This document shows, in pieces, positions 33,684 through 43,544 of a stretch of 64,000 bases of DNA. The notes below the pieces were generated by a model that was given only the letters and a program-made list of their open reading frames with translations, did not search any database and was not told the DNA's origin. The DNA is from Bacillota bacterium (lineage in GTDB: Bacteria > Bacillota_I > Bacilli_A > RF39 > UBA660): contig SVAM01000002.1 in NCBI GenBank assembly GCA_015059425.1, positions 62,001-126,000 on the forward strand, given 5' to 3'. Position numbers and translations under genes: made by a program. The number at the start of each line of letters is the position of its first letter. The first letter of the stretch is position 1.

Positions 33684-35424
33684 TACCTACACATCCTTTT
33701 TTCAATTCAATTAATCTACTCGCTAATTCTAATTTTTTATTATTATCTAGTTCATTTGCTATTTGTTCTTTTAAATTCTTTATTTCATCTTTTAAGAGTA
33801 TCTTTTTGGCTGCATCTATATACCCTATAAATATATCCATTGTTAATTCTTCAATATTTATATTTTTAATAATTTCCATAACATCATCATATATATACTC
33901 TTTAGTTTCTATATATGTAATAAATGATGAGATATCTATTTCTTGACGTATGCCATAATAGTAAATAATTTCATTTGCTATACTACGATATTTTTTATTA
34001 TTAAAATATCCTAATTCTTTTTTAAACATTTCTACATATTTACCATCGTTAATCATAAAATATATAATATTTTGAGCAGCAATATCATACTTTGAAAAAG
34101 ATTTTTTTTCAAGTACTTTTTCTTTTACCTCTTTTTTTTCTTTAGGCTTAGTAACATTATTCAACTCATTTTTAAGTAAATCAAGTGGAACATCATATTC
34201 ATCACTCATTTTTTTAATAGTAATTTCTTTTGTAAGTTCATCATCAATATCTTTAATATTATTAATAATATCTTTAATATAACTTACTAAATCATTTGTT
34301 TTAGTTAAATCTTTATTTTTCTTTAAATATTTTAATTTATAATCCAAAAAACTTATTGGGTTACTTATATTATCTATTATGGCTTCTACACCATTTTTTA
34401 TGATATATTCATCCGGATCTTTTTCGCCACTTAATCTAACCACTAAAGGATTAATTCCAGCAGCTTCTAAAATGTTGCCGTTTTGATATGTTGCTAAGGC
34501 TCCGGCATCATCATTATCAAGTAGTAATATTACTTTAGCTCTTAAACTTTTAATAATATTTACTTGATCATTAGTAAGGCTTGTCCCCATAAGTGCCACT
34601 ACATTTTTAATACCACTAGCATACATTCTTATAGCATCCATATTACCTTCTACTATAATTACTTCTTTTTTTCTCTGAATTTCTTTTTTTGCGCGATGAT
34701 AATTAAATAATATTTGTCCTTTTTTAAAAATAATTGATTCTTTAGAATTTATATATTTAGCTTGATCACTAGCCTCATAAATACGTCCTGTAAATCCAAT
34801 AGGTTCGCCTTCTAAATTATGAATTGGAAATATAATTCTATTCATAAACGTATCATTTATAAACTCGCCATTTCTATTTATTAATCCTAAATTAAGGATT
34901 GTTTCTAAATTATATTTTTTATTAATTAATAAACTATTTAATGAATGTTTGTTGTCTAAAGCTAAACCTATGTCAAATTCTTTTATGGCTTCATCATTTA
35001 AATTTCTTTCATTTAAATAAGTTTTAGCTTTAGCTCCATATTCTGTATTTAAATTATTTTGATAAAATTTTAAAGCTAAATCCATTATTTCATATTCAAC
35101 TTTATTATTTTTTATTTCTTTTTTAGTATTTACACTACCTTTAAAAACTAAACCGCATTTATCTGCAACAATTTTTACAGCTTCCATAAAACTTACTGAT
35201 TCATAATCTTTAACAAAAGTAAAGACATTTCCAGCAGCTCCACATGAAAAACATTTATATATCTGTTTTTCTTCAGATACGCTCATACTAGGAGAGTGAT
35301 CTTCGTGAAATGGACATACGCCAAAATAATTTTTCCCTTTTTGCGTTAAAGGAAGATAACTTGATATTACTTGTATGATATTAGCACTAGTTCTAATGTT
35401 TTCTATTTCTTGTTCATTAGTCAT
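33673..35424 (-). CDS. dnaG: DNA primase
   Basis: Synthesises RNA primers for DNA replication. The 583-residue protein has the N-terminal zinc-binding [13 protein letters not shown]...[11 protein letters not shown], the RNA polymerase core with [12 protein letters not shown] and GFTGRIY, the Toprim motif [13 protein letters not shown] and LLLDNDDAG, and a C-terminal helicase-binding region. Length is near the Bacillus norm. The start follows AGGTGAT. It is the first gene of dnaG-rpoD-trmK. Confidence 0.97.
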   Translation of the reverse strand: MTNEQEIENIRTSANIIQVISSYLPLTQKGKNYFGVCPFHEDHSPSMSVSEEKQIYKCFSCGAAGNVFTFVKDYESVSFMEAVKIVADKCGLVFKGSVNTKKEIKNNKVEYEIMDLALKFYQNNLNTEYGAKAKTYLNERNLNDEAIKEFDIGLALDNKHSLNSLLINKKYNLETILNLGLINRNGEFINDTFMNRIIFPIHNLEGEPIGFTGRIYEASDQAKYINSKESIIFKKGQILFNYHRAKKEIQRKKEVIIVEGNMDAIRMYASGIKNVVALMGTSLTNDQVNIIKSLRAKVILLLDNDDAGALATYQNGNILEAAGINPLVVRLSGEKDPDEYIIKNGVEAIIDNISNPISFLDYKLKYLKKNKDLTKTNDLVSYIKDIINNIKDIDDELTKEITIKKMSDEYDVPLDLLKNELNNVTKPKEKKEVKEKVLEKKSFSKYDIAAQNIIYFMINDGKYVEMFKKELGYFNNKKYRSIANEIIYYYGIRQEIDISSFITYIETKEYIYDDVMEIIKNINIEELTMDIFIGYIDAAKKILLKDEIKNLKEQIANELDNNKKLELASRLIELKKGCVGNEK

Positions 35425-35525
35425 ACCAAATCACCTCATTTTTTTCATTCTAAGTATATTTATTACCTTTTAAAGCCTTATTTCCTTTAAAAAAAGCAAT
35501 TTTCTTTAAAAAAACTACTTTTTTC

Positions 35526-36065
35526 TCACTTTTTTACTATATTTTCTATATTTTTAAGCTTTCCATAGTATATAGTTTGAGTATTTTGGTTATTGTAAGT
35601 ACAAGTTATTAAGGTAATCATATTATCAAATCCTTCCTTAATATATAAACTTCCTGTCTTATTTTGATATTCAATTTCTTGTATTTCATATTCATATTTA
35701 AAACTATTAAAATATAAATAAATGGTATCATTAGTTTTTAATTTATATAAATTTTTAAAATAAGCATTCTTCCCGTTACCGGAATGCGCTGCTAAAATAA
35801 CATTACTTTTAGCTTTACCAGGAAATATGCTGTTTTTATGAACTAAAATATTACTATCTACATTATTATTAATGTTTTTTATTTCATAAATTTCTCTTTT
35901 TAAATTTATTTTAGGTATTTCAATTATGGCATAATAATCATTATTTAATAATTTATTATTAACTGCTACTTCATAATTATTTTGATTTATTTTAAATTTA
36001 ACAAATGTATATAAAGATATAACAATAGATACTATAATTAAAAATACACCTATTTTAATCTTCAT
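35526..36065 (-). CDS. Sortase with non-canonical catalytic Arg
   Basis: A 179-residue membrane-anchored transpeptidase with one N-terminal span (about 4-22). Catalytic His is in ILAAHSG and Cys in TLITCTYNN. The third residue, an Arg five positions before the final Gly-Lys in most sortases, is replaced: the strand reads NTQTIYYGK, with Gln at that place. It overlaps the upstream surface protein by 11 bases and is probably its dedicated sortase. The start is taken as ATG 36065; the longer TTG frame would lie mostly inside the upstream gene. The class is near D, judged by size only. Confidence 0.8.
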   Translation of the reverse strand: MKIKIGVFLIIVSIVISLYTFVKFKINQNNYEVAVNNKLLNNDYYAIIEIPKINLKREIYEIKNINNNVDSNILVHKNSIFPGKAKSNVILAAHSGNGKNAYFKNLYKLKTNDTIYLYFNSFKYEYEIQEIEYQNKTGSLYIKEGFDNMITLITCTYNNQNTQTIYYGKLKNIENIVKK

Positions 36066-38640
36066 TACAAATAAATATACCAACCAAAAGAATAAAAATA
36101 CTAAATATAAACCCAATTAAAAATTCATTAACACCGGTTTTAGGAACTTCTATTTTAGTTCTATCTATTAATGTTATAGTACTTTTTATATTATCTTTAA
36201 CTTCTAAAGTTATTTCAGTACCAGTTAATTCTTTATTTTCTGATAGTAGTTCTTTTATAAAATATTTTCCAACATTTATATTATCAATTTCAAGTTTCCC
36301 ATCATTATCAGTATATACTTCTTTAATTAATTCTTTATTTTTATCATATATTCCTATTTTAATATTAGCAAGATACTCACTAGTTAGATAATCTACTTTA
36401 AGTATTTTAACTGAACCTTTTTTCATTTCATTATAAATATTTACTTCTGAATCAATTTTATTAGAAACAATAACTTCATACTCATTTTTGTTTAATTGAT
36501 AATTATCAAGGGTACTTAAAACTTTTACATAATAAGTTCCAGTATTTAAATTATTTATCATTACCAAACCATTTTCATCTGTATACAATTCATTTATTAA
36601 ATTTTTATTACTATCATATAAACCAACTAAAATATCTTTTAAAGTGCTATTTGATTCTATATCTAAGGCATTAATAATTAAATTACCGGTTAAATGCTTC
36701 TTTTCAATATTTAATTCTATTTGCTCATCAACCTTTGTAACGCTAAAAAATAAATCAGTATTTAAAACTTCATAATTAGTGGATGATTTAATTTCAATAA
36801 TTTTATAATTACCGTATGGAATATTATATATTTTAATTACACCATTTTTACTTTCAAAAATATCATTGTCTTTATAACTATAAAAATTATTGGTATAAGT
36901 ATTTAAAATTTTTATAGCAACTTCATCTTTTATTATTTCATTAGTTTCTTTATCTTTAAAAGTTACTTTTAAATCACTCGTAATTACATCATTTTTAAAC
37001 TCCAATTCACTTTCTTCCTTATCTTTATTAATATATAAACTTATAGTATTATTAGTATTTTTATATCCAGTAGGTGGTATAATTTGTTCTATTTTATATT
37101 TTCCATAGGGTATATTATTTAATTCTAAAACACCATTGTAAGTTTTAAATGTAATATCATTATTTATGGAGTAATAGCTATTAGTTAAAGTATCATATAG
37201 TTTAAAATATGAATCTTTTTTAATCAATTCTTTAGTATTTTTATCTATGTTAATTAATTTAAGATTACCTGTTATTTGATTGCTTTCAACAATAATACTT
37301 TCATATTCATTATATTTATCATCAATAGTTATTAGAGTATCATCTGCTAAATTATAACCTTTAGTCCCATCTTTATGAACTATTTTATATGTGCCATATA
37401 CTAAATCAATATTAGTCTTACCATATTCATCAGTACTTATTGTACCAACTAATTTATTATTAGATGTATTATATATTTTAAATGTAGCGTTATTTTCATT
37501 TTTAATTTTACCATTAACATCTTTAATATATTTTTCAATATTAACTCTTTTAGTAGCTAGACTACTTACTACTTTTAATTCTAAATCAGCACTATTTATT
37601 TCAAAAGGTACTTTTTCTTTATTTATTTGATAACCATATGTACTAGAAATTTGTTTCAAATAATATTTTCCTGGAGGTATTTCATTTATAGTTGCACTAT
37701 TATTAGTTCCGATAATCAAATGTTTATATAAAGTTCCATTCTCTTTATAAATGCCAAATTTATTGCCACTTAAAGAAAAATCAGTTTTAACTTCGCTTGC
37801 ATTAACTATTTTTAAATTTGGATTTTTAACATTTACATAAGTATACCCAATAGGCATACTTATAAAACCTCTACAAATTAAAGAATTATCTTTATCATAA
37901 AATATTTTAGGAAGCTTGAGTGATTCCCCATCTTTCTTTTGAAATTTAATTAAGTAATTACCAGCAGTATCAAAAGATAACTTTAATTTATTATCAACAA
38001 TTTCATAATTAATATTTTTATTACAAATTATTGGGTTATATAAATCTAAAACTTTGTTTTTGTCTTCTAATACCAATTCTTGATTTAGTTTTAAAACATA
38101 ATCCGGGTTATTTGTATCATACGTTTTATTCAAAAAGGATGGCATAATATACATTTTTTCTACATCTTCTTTTATAGTTTTTATTTCATCTGTATATAAA
38201 TTTATACTGTTATTATTTGCGTCAACAAAATATATTTCTTCATTTTCCTCTAATAAATATTCCCAAATTATAAACTGAGTTGCAATATACCACTTTATAT
38301 CTGTTCTATCTTTAAATTTATAGCCATAAAACATAAGATATTTTAAATATATCCATTCTTCATTTGCTAAGTTAATATCAATTTTTTCTACATCTGTATA
38401 AATAGTATAAGATTTAGTATTAATATTATCATAAGGTTTTAAAGAATATGCTAGTTCATTTTCTTTTTCATATATTAATTTATACATATTAAAAATTTCA
38501 TTATTACTAGCAGTTTTTATATTTATTCTTATATTAGGTATTTGTTCTTCAATTTTAATGTTACCAGTTAAGGCTTTAGTACTATTTAAACATATAAAAA
38601 ATAATAGTATAAATAATATTAATTTTAAAAATCTTTTCAT
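36055..38640 (-). CDS. SpaA-repeat surface protein with thioester-like domain and VPKTG sorting signal
   Basis: An 861-residue cell wall protein. It has a signal peptide (about 1-23), an N-terminal domain resembling thioester domains of Gram-positive adhesins (YGYKFKDRTDIKWYIATQFIIWEY), then about six SpaA/Cna-B repeats of about 75-85 residues from residue 260 on, and a C-terminal VPKTG motif, membrane span and CNED tail. In thioester domains a Cys pairs with the Gln of ATQ; here the expected AYCL reads AYSL, so the thioester is probably absent. The following sortase likely anchors it. It may act as an adhesin or pilus tip subunit. Confidence 0.85.
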   Translation of the reverse strand: MKRFLKLILFILLFFICLNSTKALTGNIKIEEQIPNIRINIKTASNNEIFNMYKLIYEKENELAYSLKPYDNINTKSYTIYTDVEKIDINLANEEWIYLKYLMFYGYKFKDRTDIKWYIATQFIIWEYLLEENEEIYFVDANNNSINLYTDEIKTIKEDVEKMYIMPSFLNKTYDTNNPDYVLKLNQELVLEDKNKVLDLYNPIICNKNINYEIVDNKLKLSFDTAGNYLIKFQKKDGESLKLPKIFYDKDNSLICRGFISMPIGYTYVNVKNPNLKIVNASEVKTDFSLSGNKFGIYKENGTLYKHLIIGTNNSATINEIPPGKYYLKQISSTYGYQINKEKVPFEINSADLELKVVSSLATKRVNIEKYIKDVNGKIKNENNATFKIYNTSNNKLVGTISTDEYGKTNIDLVYGTYKIVHKDGTKGYNLADDTLITIDDKYNEYESIIVESNQITGNLKLINIDKNTKELIKKDSYFKLYDTLTNSYYSINNDITFKTYNGVLELNNIPYGKYKIEQIIPPTGYKNTNNTISLYINKDKEESELEFKNDVITSDLKVTFKDKETNEIIKDEVAIKILNTYTNNFYSYKDNDIFESKNGVIKIYNIPYGNYKIIEIKSSTNYEVLNTDLFFSVTKVDEQIELNIEKKHLTGNLIINALDIESNSTLKDILVGLYDSNKNLINELYTDENGLVMINNLNTGTYYVKVLSTLDNYQLNKNEYEVIVSNKIDSEVNIYNEMKKGSVKILKVDYLTSEYLANIKIGIYDKNKELIKEVYTDNDGKLEIDNINVGKYFIKELLSENKELTGTEITLEVKDNIKSTITLIDRTKIEVPKTGVNEFLIGFIFSIFILLVGIFICNED

Positions 38641-38657
38641 TTATTCCTTTCTAAGGC

Positions 38658-38704
38658 ATAAGAAAACTCGTAAAGTATTCTTTAGAATAATAAACTTTAC
38701 GAGT
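38658..38704 (-). terminator. Long hairpin, terminator of rnfCD
   Basis: A perfect 11-bp inverted repeat ACTCGTAAAGT / ACTTTACGAGT surrounds a second palindrome ATTCTTTAGAAT, and on the minus strand is followed by TTTCTTATG. It lies between the rnfD stop and the surface protein start, so it could also be the 5' leader of the latter. Confidence 0.6.
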
Positions 38705-38758
38705 GAACGTATATAATATAACATATTAATTTAGTTAAGTAAATACATCTTTATTTAA

Positions 38759-39634
38759 TTAAGCATTATAATAATCTTTATTAACAATTTTATTTATTAA
38801 CGGAATGGATAAACTTGCCAATAATATTGCCATATATGAAGCTTCATAGGCATTAAATATACTAATAATACCAGTTAAAAATCCTATAATAATTCCATAT
38901 ATAATCATACCTTTTTGAGTGTTAGGTGTATAAACATCTGTTGCAATAAATACAAAACCAAAATATATAGTACCATTTAATATAGTATTTATAAATTGAT
39001 AATCTTTAAATAGAAATAAATATATAAAACTTATTGTTATAAAAGTCAAAGATGAAATTATAGGAATTATTTTTTTATAAAATTTATTTAATGATAATAT
39101 TATAAAACTTATAATAAGAAACAATAAACTAGTGGTTGCTATTCCACCTATTCCATAACCCATAAAAATATCAAACATTCCATAATCAAATTTATTTAAT
39201 TTTTCAGCAATATTCATATAAGAATAAGAATTAATTAATAAAGATAATATTAATAATAATCTTGTAAATGCCATAATATTAAATCCAAATTTATTATATA
39301 AATATTTAGCAATAAATAAAGACACAAATAAAAGTATCGGATAAATAATCATATTAGTATTAATAGAAATAGTTAAAGATATTATTAAACAAGTTAAAAT
39401 ATTTTCTTTTTTAGGTTCTGTATATATTAATGATATTAATACACCAATAATAATACTTATTAGATAAAAATATATAGGAATAAAAATATTTTTAAAATTA
39501 ATTAAATCATTTCTATATAATAATATTCCATTTTTATAAATTCCAAATAATATAAGTGGAATTAAAGCTATAAAATAAGTATTTATTAAATTATTTTTAC
39601 TCTTTTTGTAATGCAAATATGGAATTTTATTCAT
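38759..39634 (-). CDS. rnfD: RnfD/NqrB-like membrane protein
   Basis: A 291-residue protein with about nine membrane segments of the NqrB/RnfD/RnfE family, the flavinylated membrane subunit of sodium- or proton-pumping Rnf complexes. GIGGIATTS corresponds to the region where RnfD carries covalent FMN on Thr (GETS/SGAT pattern), and FIATDVYTPNTQKGMIIYG is the conserved family signature. The start is ATG 39634 behind AGGTGAT, inside the 3' end of rnfC; the GTG at 39643 is part of that site. The remaining subunits (RnfG, E, A, B) do not follow. Confidence 0.8.
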   Translation of the reverse strand: MNKIPYLHYKKSKNNLINTYFIALIPLILFGIYKNGILLYRNDLINFKNIFIPIYFYLISIIIGVLISLIYTEPKKENILTCLIISLTISINTNMIIYPILLFVSLFIAKYLYNKFGFNIMAFTRLLLILSLLINSYSYMNIAEKLNKFDYGMFDIFMGYGIGGIATTSLLFLIISFIILSLNKFYKKIIPIISSLTFITISFIYLFLFKDYQFINTILNGTIYFGFVFIATDVYTPNTQKGMIIYGIIIGFLTGIISIFNAYEASYMAILLASLSIPLINKIVNKDYYNA

Positions 39635-40781
39635 TGCTATCACCTTTTAAATATTTATTAAAGTTTATGTTTGCTGGACAAATATATGAACATAAACCGC
39701 ATTTTAAACATTTATCTATTATTTTCTTTTTATAATTCTTTTTATTTAATAGAAGTGGATTTATATTGACAGGACAAATACTTGAACAAGCACCACAATT
39801 AATACATTTATATTCCTTTTGAATTTCTCTATTTTTCATTATTAAAATACTATTTATATCTTCTGTAATAACAAAATTATTAATATTAATATTATTTCCT
39901 TGCATTAAACCATTTGCAATATAAATAACTTCATCTTTAGTTTCAATTAAATTAGATATTACTTCATTAGCTTCAGTACCAATCTTAACTTTAATAACAC
40001 TAGGATTAATAATACCATCACCAGTTATAGTAATTAATTTATTAGTAACTAACCTATTTCTCTTAATTAAATTATATATATTGTAAAATTTACTAGCTTT
40101 TATAATTATAGTTTCGTTTTCTTCTAAGTTTAAATGTCTTAATAAAAATTGTTCTTTACCAATTAAATACAAATTAGGTTCTACTTCAATAGTAATATTT
40201 GGATACATACCTAAATTACTCATTAATTTATTAATATTCTCGCTATTAATAGTTTTAACTGCAATAATTATTTTATCTAATTTATATACTTTTGAAATCT
40301 TATCTAATAATTCTAAGAATCCTTCATAATATAAAAATAAATAAAAACTTTCTGATAATACATAAGGTTCATCATCTATACAATTTAATACTAAGTTTTT
40401 CTTATCTTTAAAATCTAATTTAAAATTAGATAATAAAATACTATCAAATGTTTCTTTTTTTATTTTGTTCAAACTACGCTTAGTAGATGCTTCTACAATA
40501 GTTTTTTCTTTATAATCATTAATAATTTCTATAGCATCATATATTCCATCAATTGTATTTACTTTTTTAATACTACTAACTTTACCAGATATAGTAGAAT
40601 TTACTATATCATTTGGATATTCTATTATTGATGTGCCAATACTTACTCTTTCATTATTATGAATTAATATATTAGCGTTTTCTTTAATTGGAATATATAT
40701 CTTTTCTGGTTTATCAAAATTTAAAACATTACTTGAAACTAAAATATTAGGATTAACTTCAATTTCTATTAACTTTTGCAT
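39627..40781 (-). CDS. rnfC: RnfC-like electron transfer protein with two 4Fe-4S clusters
   Basis: A 384-residue soluble subunit. An N-terminal barrel (PEKIYIPIKENANILIHNNERV) is followed by a SLBB-like region and C-terminal ferredoxin motifs CINCGACSSICP and CLKCGLCSYICP, each with four Cys. Full RnfC has an NADH/FMN-binding domain with a glycine-rich motif; here the middle is divergent and the Gly-rich loop is not evident, so NADH oxidation is doubtful. It is followed by rnfD only. The ribosome binding site is AAAGGTGG. Confidence 0.8.
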   Translation of the reverse strand: MQKLIEIEVNPNILVSSNVLNFDKPEKIYIPIKENANILIHNNERVSIGTSIIEYPNDIVNSTISGKVSSIKKVNTIDGIYDAIEIINDYKEKTIVEASTKRSLNKIKKETFDSILLSNFKLDFKDKKNLVLNCIDDEPYVLSESFYLFLYYEGFLELLDKISKVYKLDKIIIAVKTINSENINKLMSNLGMYPNITIEVEPNLYLIGKEQFLLRHLNLEENETIIIKASKFYNIYNLIKRNRLVTNKLITITGDGIINPSVIKVKIGTEANEVISNLIETKDEVIYIANGLMQGNNININNFVITEDINSILIMKNREIQKEYKCINCGACSSICPVNINPLLLNKKNYKKKIIDKCLKCGLCSYICPANINFNKYLKGDSNE

Positions 40782-40829
40782 AATACCACCTTTTAATAAT
40801 TATACAATAAAAAAAGAACAAAAGATATT

Positions 40830-42611
40830 CTATTTATTAATTTTTTGCTCTTTTAAATTATTTAAATATTCTTTTAAATTAATGGCAACACTTTCTGGTA
40901 ATATTTTAGTTAACTCTTCAATACTTGCATTACGTATTTTATTTACACTACCAAAAGTTTTTATAAGCTCTTTTTTACGTTTAGTACCAATACCTTCTAT
41001 ATTATCAAGAACACTTGAAATAGCCCCTTTACTTCTTATTGTTCTATGATAATTAATTGTATATCTATGTACTTCATCTTGCATCCTAGTTAAATAATGA
41101 AATAATGGAGAATTCTTATCTATTTCTAAAGTATTATATCCTAAACTATCAATTAAATCATTAGTTCTGTGTTTATCATTTTTTCTTAAACCACATACTC
41201 TAATATTTATATTTAAATCATTTAATATGTTTAAACAAGCATTTATTTGGTTTATGCCACCATCTACAATAATTAAATCAGGAAGTTCTGTTTTTTCTAC
41301 TAATGCTCTATAATATCTACGATATATAACCTCTTCCATGGTATGATAATCATCGTTTTTATCTAAACTTATTTTATATTTTCTATATTCTTTTTTAGCA
41401 GGTTTTCCGTTTTTAAATACTACCATACAACTTACTGTAAATTCACCAAAAAGATTGGAATTATCAAATAAATCTACTCTATCTAACTTTTTTAAGCCTA
41501 AAAGTTCTTTTAATTCATTATTTGCCAGTTCAGTTTTTTCTTCATCTTTTTCTATTATTTCAAGTTCATTTTCTAAATTAATTTTAGCATTCATACAAGC
41601 CATATCAAGTAGATTCTTTTTCTTTCCCTTAATCGGCACTATAAAAGAAGTCTTAACTATTTCGCTTAATATATCTTTATTTATATCACTAGTACATAGT
41701 ATTTCTTTAGGTACTTCATGTCTACTATAAAAGTTCATTATGTAATAATCAAGTTCATCATTATAATCACTTATAGTAGGTAATATATCAGTATGGCCCC
41801 CTACCATTCTACCATTACGTAAGAAAAGGATTTGAACGCTTAAATGACCTTTATCAAAATAATATCCAATTACATCTCTATTAACATAATCATGTAATTC
41901 CATCTTTTGTTTATCTAATATAATTGAAATGTAATTTAATTCTTTTTTTAATTCTAATGCCATTTCAAAGTTTAAATTATTGCTATACATTTTTATTTTT
42001 TCTAGTATTTTGTTTTTAAGTATTTCTCCATTACCACGAAGGAATGCTAGAATTTCCTGCTCCATTGCTTGTAATTTTTCTTGATTAACATTATGCTCAC
42101 AATATCCTAAACATTCCCCAATATGATAATATAAACAAACTTTTTTGGGCATATGTTCACACTTTTTTAAAGGATATAATCTATTTATTAAAGATACTAT
42201 TCTTCTAGCAGCATAAGCATTGGGATATGGCCCAAATAACATTTTTTTATCACTTTTTTTAATATTTAAATAACGTGATACTTGCAATCTTGGATAGGGT
42301 TTATTAATATATTCGATATAAGGATAACTTTTATCATCTTTAAGTAAAATATTATATTTAGGATCATAATGTTTAATTAAATTAAATTCTAGTAAAAATG
42401 CTTCTAATTCGGAATTAGCAACAATATATTCAAAATCAGCAATTTCACTAACCATTTTAGCAGTTTTACCAGTATGTGGTCTATTAAAGTAAGAATTGAC
42501 TCTTTTATTTAAATCTTTAGCTTTACCTACATATATAATAACACCATCACTATTTTTCATTTGATAAGAGCCTGGTAAATGTGGTATTAATTTTAACTTC
42601 TCCTTAAACAT
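40830..42611 (-). CDS. uvrC: UvrABC system protein C
   Basis: Nuclease that makes both incisions in nucleotide excision repair. The 593-residue protein has the GIY-YIG domain (PGSYQMKNSDGVIIYVGKAKDLNKRVNSYF, cited by its ends PGSYQM and NSYF), the Cys-rich stretch, the UVR motif, the RNase H-like domain with DGGINQI and the C-terminal HhH pair (NIEGIGTKRKKELIKTFGS). Length is typical. The start follows AGGTGA. Confidence 0.97.
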   Translation of the reverse strand: MFKEKLKLIPHLPGSYQMKNSDGVIIYVGKAKDLNKRVNSYFNRPHTGKTAKMVSEIADFEYIVANSELEAFLLEFNLIKHYDPKYNILLKDDKSYPYIEYINKPYPRLQVSRYLNIKKSDKKMLFGPYPNAYAARRIVSLINRLYPLKKCEHMPKKVCLYYHIGECLGYCEHNVNQEKLQAMEQEILAFLRGNGEILKNKILEKIKMYSNNLNFEMALELKKELNYISIILDKQKMELHDYVNRDVIGYYFDKGHLSVQILFLRNGRMVGGHTDILPTISDYNDELDYYIMNFYSRHEVPKEILCTSDINKDILSEIVKTSFIVPIKGKKKNLLDMACMNAKINLENELEIIEKDEEKTELANNELKELLGLKKLDRVDLFDNSNLFGEFTVSCMVVFKNGKPAKKEYRKYKISLDKNDDYHTMEEVIYRRYYRALVEKTELPDLIIVDGGINQINACLNILNDLNINIRVCGLRKNDKHRTNDLIDSLGYNTLEIDKNSPLFHYLTRMQDEVHRYTINYHRTIRSKGAISSVLDNIEGIGTKRKKELIKTFGSVNKIRNASIEELTKILPESVAINLKEYLNNLKEQKINK

Positions 42612-42682
42612 AATTTCTCACCTATTTAATATTATACTACAAATTATTTATTTTTTAAGATATAATTAGTATGGTGTTTATT

Positions 42683-43036
42683 ATGAAATTAATTAACGAA
42701 ACTATAATTGAAATTAAAAAATCAAAATTTATAGGTTTATATTATGAAGTAAGTTCTTTAGAAGAAGTTAAAATAATACTTAATGATTTAAAAAAGGAAC
42801 ATAAAAAAGCTAAACATTTCCCTTATGCTTATAAAATTGATAATAATATAAAAAAAACTGATGATAAAGAACCATCAGGTACAGCCGGAATGCCTATTTT
42901 AAATATAATTGAAAAAAATAATTTAAATAATACTCTTATTGTTATAATAAGATACTTTGGTGGTATTAAACTTGGTGCTGGAGGACTTCTTAGAGCTTAT
43001 TCAAATGCTGCTAAGGAAGCAGTTAGAATTATTTAG
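42683..43036 (+). CDS. IMPACT/YigZ family protein, short form
   Basis: A 117-residue protein containing only the N-terminal IMPACT domain: IEIKKSKFIGLYYEV, HFPYAYKI, DKEPSGTAGMPIL and VVIIRYFGGIKLGAGGL-type (here VIIRYFGGIKLGAGGLLRAY). Full YigZ proteins have about 210 residues with a DUF1949 domain, which is absent. IMPACT proteins are linked to translation control. The start is ATG 42683 behind ATGGTG; the ATG at 42671 lies in the ribosome binding site itself. The end overlaps a minus-strand mini-gene by 8 bases. Confidence 0.85.
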   Translation: MKLINETIIEIKKSKFIGLYYEVSSLEEVKIILNDLKKEHKKAKHFPYAYKIDNNIKKTDDKEPSGTAGMPILNIIEKNNLNNTLIVIIRYFGGIKLGAGGLLRAYSNAAKEAVRII

Positions 43037-43163
43037 TCGCTGAAGTTTTTTCAGCTTCTTTTTTTACTATACTATAATTGCCAATTATAAATCCAGTTGC
43101 TATACATACTCCTAAAAATAACACTAATAAAATTGCAAGCTTTTCAGCAAATTTTCTATTCAT
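43029..43163 (-). CDS. Single-span membrane miniprotein, 44 aa
   Basis: Starts MNRKFAEKL, spans the membrane once (AILLVLFLGVCIATGFIIG), and ends with a charged tail (VKKEAEKTSATK). The ATG is behind AGGTGAT with a good spacing. It overlaps the 3' end of the IMPACT gene on the other strand, and that gene's terminator hairpin lies inside its coding sequence. Function unknown. Confidence 0.6.
   Translation of the reverse strand: MNRKFAEKLAILLVLFLGVCIATGFIIGNYSIVKKEAEKTSATK
43039..43065 (+). terminator. Terminator after the IMPACT gene
   Basis: GCTGAA and TTCAGC pair, followed by TTCTTTTTTT, 3 bases after the stop codon. Confidence 0.85.
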
Positions 43164-43239
43164 ATTTATCACCTACTATTAATAGTATAGCAAAAAATTA
43201 TAAATTAACAATAAAATTATTTTATTTTTTATACAACAA

Positions 43240-43294
43240 TGTCAAAATTTGTCGAACGCTTTTTCTTGATATTTTTATATTTTGTTTTTACAAT
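43240..43294 (+). promoter_or_regulatory. Promoter with tandem Spo0A-like boxes (copy 2)
   Basis: TGTCAAA (43240-43246), 3 bases, TGTCGAA (43250-43256), 9 bases, TTGATA (43266-43271), 17 bases, TACAAT (43289-43294). Between the second box and the -35 the sequence CGCTTTTTC differs from copy 1 (CGGTTTTTC) by one base. Confidence 0.6.
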
Positions 43295-43301
43295 ATTAAC
43301 T

Positions 43302-43515
43302 TGAGCGTTAGGGCTAATGTCTGCCTAATCATAACTACTTGTTTTACTATCTTTACTCCTTGGGGTTTTGGTTAGTATAAAGGAGTGTGATATGATGAAG
43401 GTTCAGTTAAGAGTAATCTTACCTAGAATATTAAAAAAGACGTTGGTCATTACAATCAACGTCAACTTTCGAAGAAAGTAGGCATTAGATTGCAGCCTAA
43501 CGCTCTACCTATTTA
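43302..43515 (+). ncRNA. Structured non-coding RNA, about 210 nt
   Basis: Ends pair as GAGCGTTAGG with CCTAACGCTC, continued by CTAA/TTAG and TGCCTA/TAGGCA, so about 20 bp close a multi-branched fold. Inside are ATCATA/TATGAT, ACTCCTT/AAGGAGT around the loop GGGGTTTTGGTTAGTA, AAGA/TCTT, GACGTTG/CAACGTC and ACTTTC/GAAAGT. There is no supported ORF. The GT-rich loop and the closed multi-stem design suggest a conserved large RNA; the raiA motif, of similar size in Firmicutes, is one candidate, not verified. The minus strand has a T-run after GACGTTG...CAACGTC, but no promoter was seen for that direction. Confidence 0.65.
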
Positions 43516-43544
43516 ATTTTAACATATTTAAACATATAATACAA

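Noticed and set aside
43302..43515. RNase P RNA, tmRNA or SRP RNA
   Set aside because: Too short for the first two, and the conserved cores (RNase P GAAAGTCC and ACAGAAA, tmRNA tRNA-like ends, SRP GGAAGGAAGCAGC-type loop) are missing.
43441..43520. Minus-strand transcript ending at the GACGTTG hairpin
   Set aside because: The hairpin is followed by a T-run on that strand, but no promoter was found in the 25 bases before queA's end, and the plus-strand promoter and closing stem explain the region better.
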